This document shows positions 63,725-64,000 of a stretch of 64,000 nucleotides of DNA, piece by piece. This stretch comes from Labilibaculum sp. (GTDB lineage Bacteria; Bacteroidota; Bacteroidia; Bacteroidales; Marinifilaceae). The notes below the pieces were generated by a model. The model saw only the letters and a program-made list of their open reading frames with translations. It had not been told where the DNA came from and made no database searches. Positions within the stretch are counted from its first letter, which is position 1. Each line of letters begins with the position of its first letter. A program made the translations under genes and the position numbers. Location: NCBI GenBank assembly GCA_016342745.1, contig JAEINT010000007.1:62001-126000 (forward strand), given 5' to 3'.

Positions 63725-63911
63725 CTAATCTGTTCTTAATTTTTGGAGTTCAAATTTACGAATAAGTAATGATAGATTACTACAATAGCTATTTAGAAGT
63801 GGATTAATCGCTTATTAAGAATAAAGTATTTGAAGGGAATGATGATAATTTTAAGAAAAATCGTGTTTTATGCAATGACTTTTTTAATTTCGTTTACCAA
63901 AGAATTAAAGT

Positions 63912-64000
63912 ATGCGTAAAAAAGAAAGATTTGAAAAAATAATATCCTGGTTTCAGGAAAATATGCCAATTGCAGAAACGGAATTACACTATTCTAATCC
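63912..64000 (+). CDS. nth: Endonuclease III, N-terminal end (partial)
   Basis: Only 29 codons lie in the window, from ATG 63912 to the right edge. They read RKKERFEKIISWFQENMP and then IAETELHYSN, which matches the start of Bacteroidota endonuclease III (DNA base-excision glycosylase/lyase). It is divergent from the ABC-F gene; a 187-base gap separates them. Assignment rests on this short segment only. Confidence 0.75.
   Translation, partial: MRKKERFEKIISWFQENMPIAETELHYSN

Overview
The window is a low-GC chromosomal segment of a strictly anaerobic, fermentative Bacteroidota bacterium. It is most like the marine Bacteroidales/Marinilabiliales lineage; this placement is inferred from gene families and synteny only. 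Supporting signs are rpoB-rpoC followed by a DUF3467 gene, a DUF4270 lipoprotein, an S46 dipeptidyl peptidase, a UbiA/KdsC/Maf block, VorB-type oxidoreductase, promoters of the Bacteroidota form TTTG-N18/19-TAnnTTTG, and mostly A/T-rich start regions without Shine-Dalgarno sequences. No rRNA, recognisable tRNA, CRISPR array, transposase or prophage was seen.

Layout. 1-5.3 kb: end of rpoB, rpoC, DUF3467 gene. 5.3-6.7 kb (minus): CstA-type transporter. 7.2-11 kb: etfB-etfA-acyl-CoA dehydrogenase. 11-18.3 kb: a porin-like protein, then a glycerophosphodiester locus (GlpT antiporter, GlpQ lipoprotein, two OprP/OprO-type porins). 18.4-24.4 kb: housekeeping block (HEPN-like protein, DUF2520, KdsC, UbiA, a four-helix-bundle protein with no normal start codon, Maf, S46 peptidase). 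24.5-25.3 kb (minus): Usp-like protein.

25.7-34.4 kb is the metabolic centre: a putative H2-sensing module (two DRTGG proteins, an RsbW-like ATPase, an HydS-like [FeFe]-hydrogenase paralogue, a PHP phosphoesterase, a second HATPase protein) runs directly into the electron-bifurcating hydrogenase genes (2Fe-2S protein, hydB, hydA, hydC). 34.6-38.6 kb: Kelch lipoprotein, DUF4270 lipoprotein and an outer-membrane protein. 38.8-45.7 kb: H-cluster maturases hydG and hydE, a TM1266-type regulator, and a 1271-residue propeller sensor kinase between them; hydF is not here. 45.9-54.1 kb: ADP-forming acetyl-CoA synthetase, a 50-residue membrane protein, Mpv17-like protein, flavodoxin, aminotransferase, and a four-subunit 2-oxoacid:ferredoxin oxidoreductase. 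54.4-57.9 kb: a complementary pair of M16 peptidases. 58.0-58.2 kb: a structured non-coding RNA candidate with its own promoter and terminator. 58.2-63.7 kb (minus): nadD, gmk, yicC, MATE exporter, ABC-F protein. The window ends in the first codons of nth.

How it fits together (inference): 2-oxoacids from amino acids are oxidised by the Vor/Kor complex to acyl-CoA and reduced ferredoxin or flavodoxin. The ADP-forming synthetase turns acyl-CoA into acid plus ATP. HydABC discharges NADH and reduced ferredoxin together as H2. HydG/HydE build the H-cluster, and the HydS-like protein with its kinase-like partners probably reports the H2 level. The most unusual items are the ncRNA candidate at 58.05-58.19 kb, two four-helix-bundle genes inserted in conserved operons and flanked by inverted repeats (one frameshifted, one without a start codon), and the palindrome-rich hydE/acetyl-CoA synthetase promoter region.
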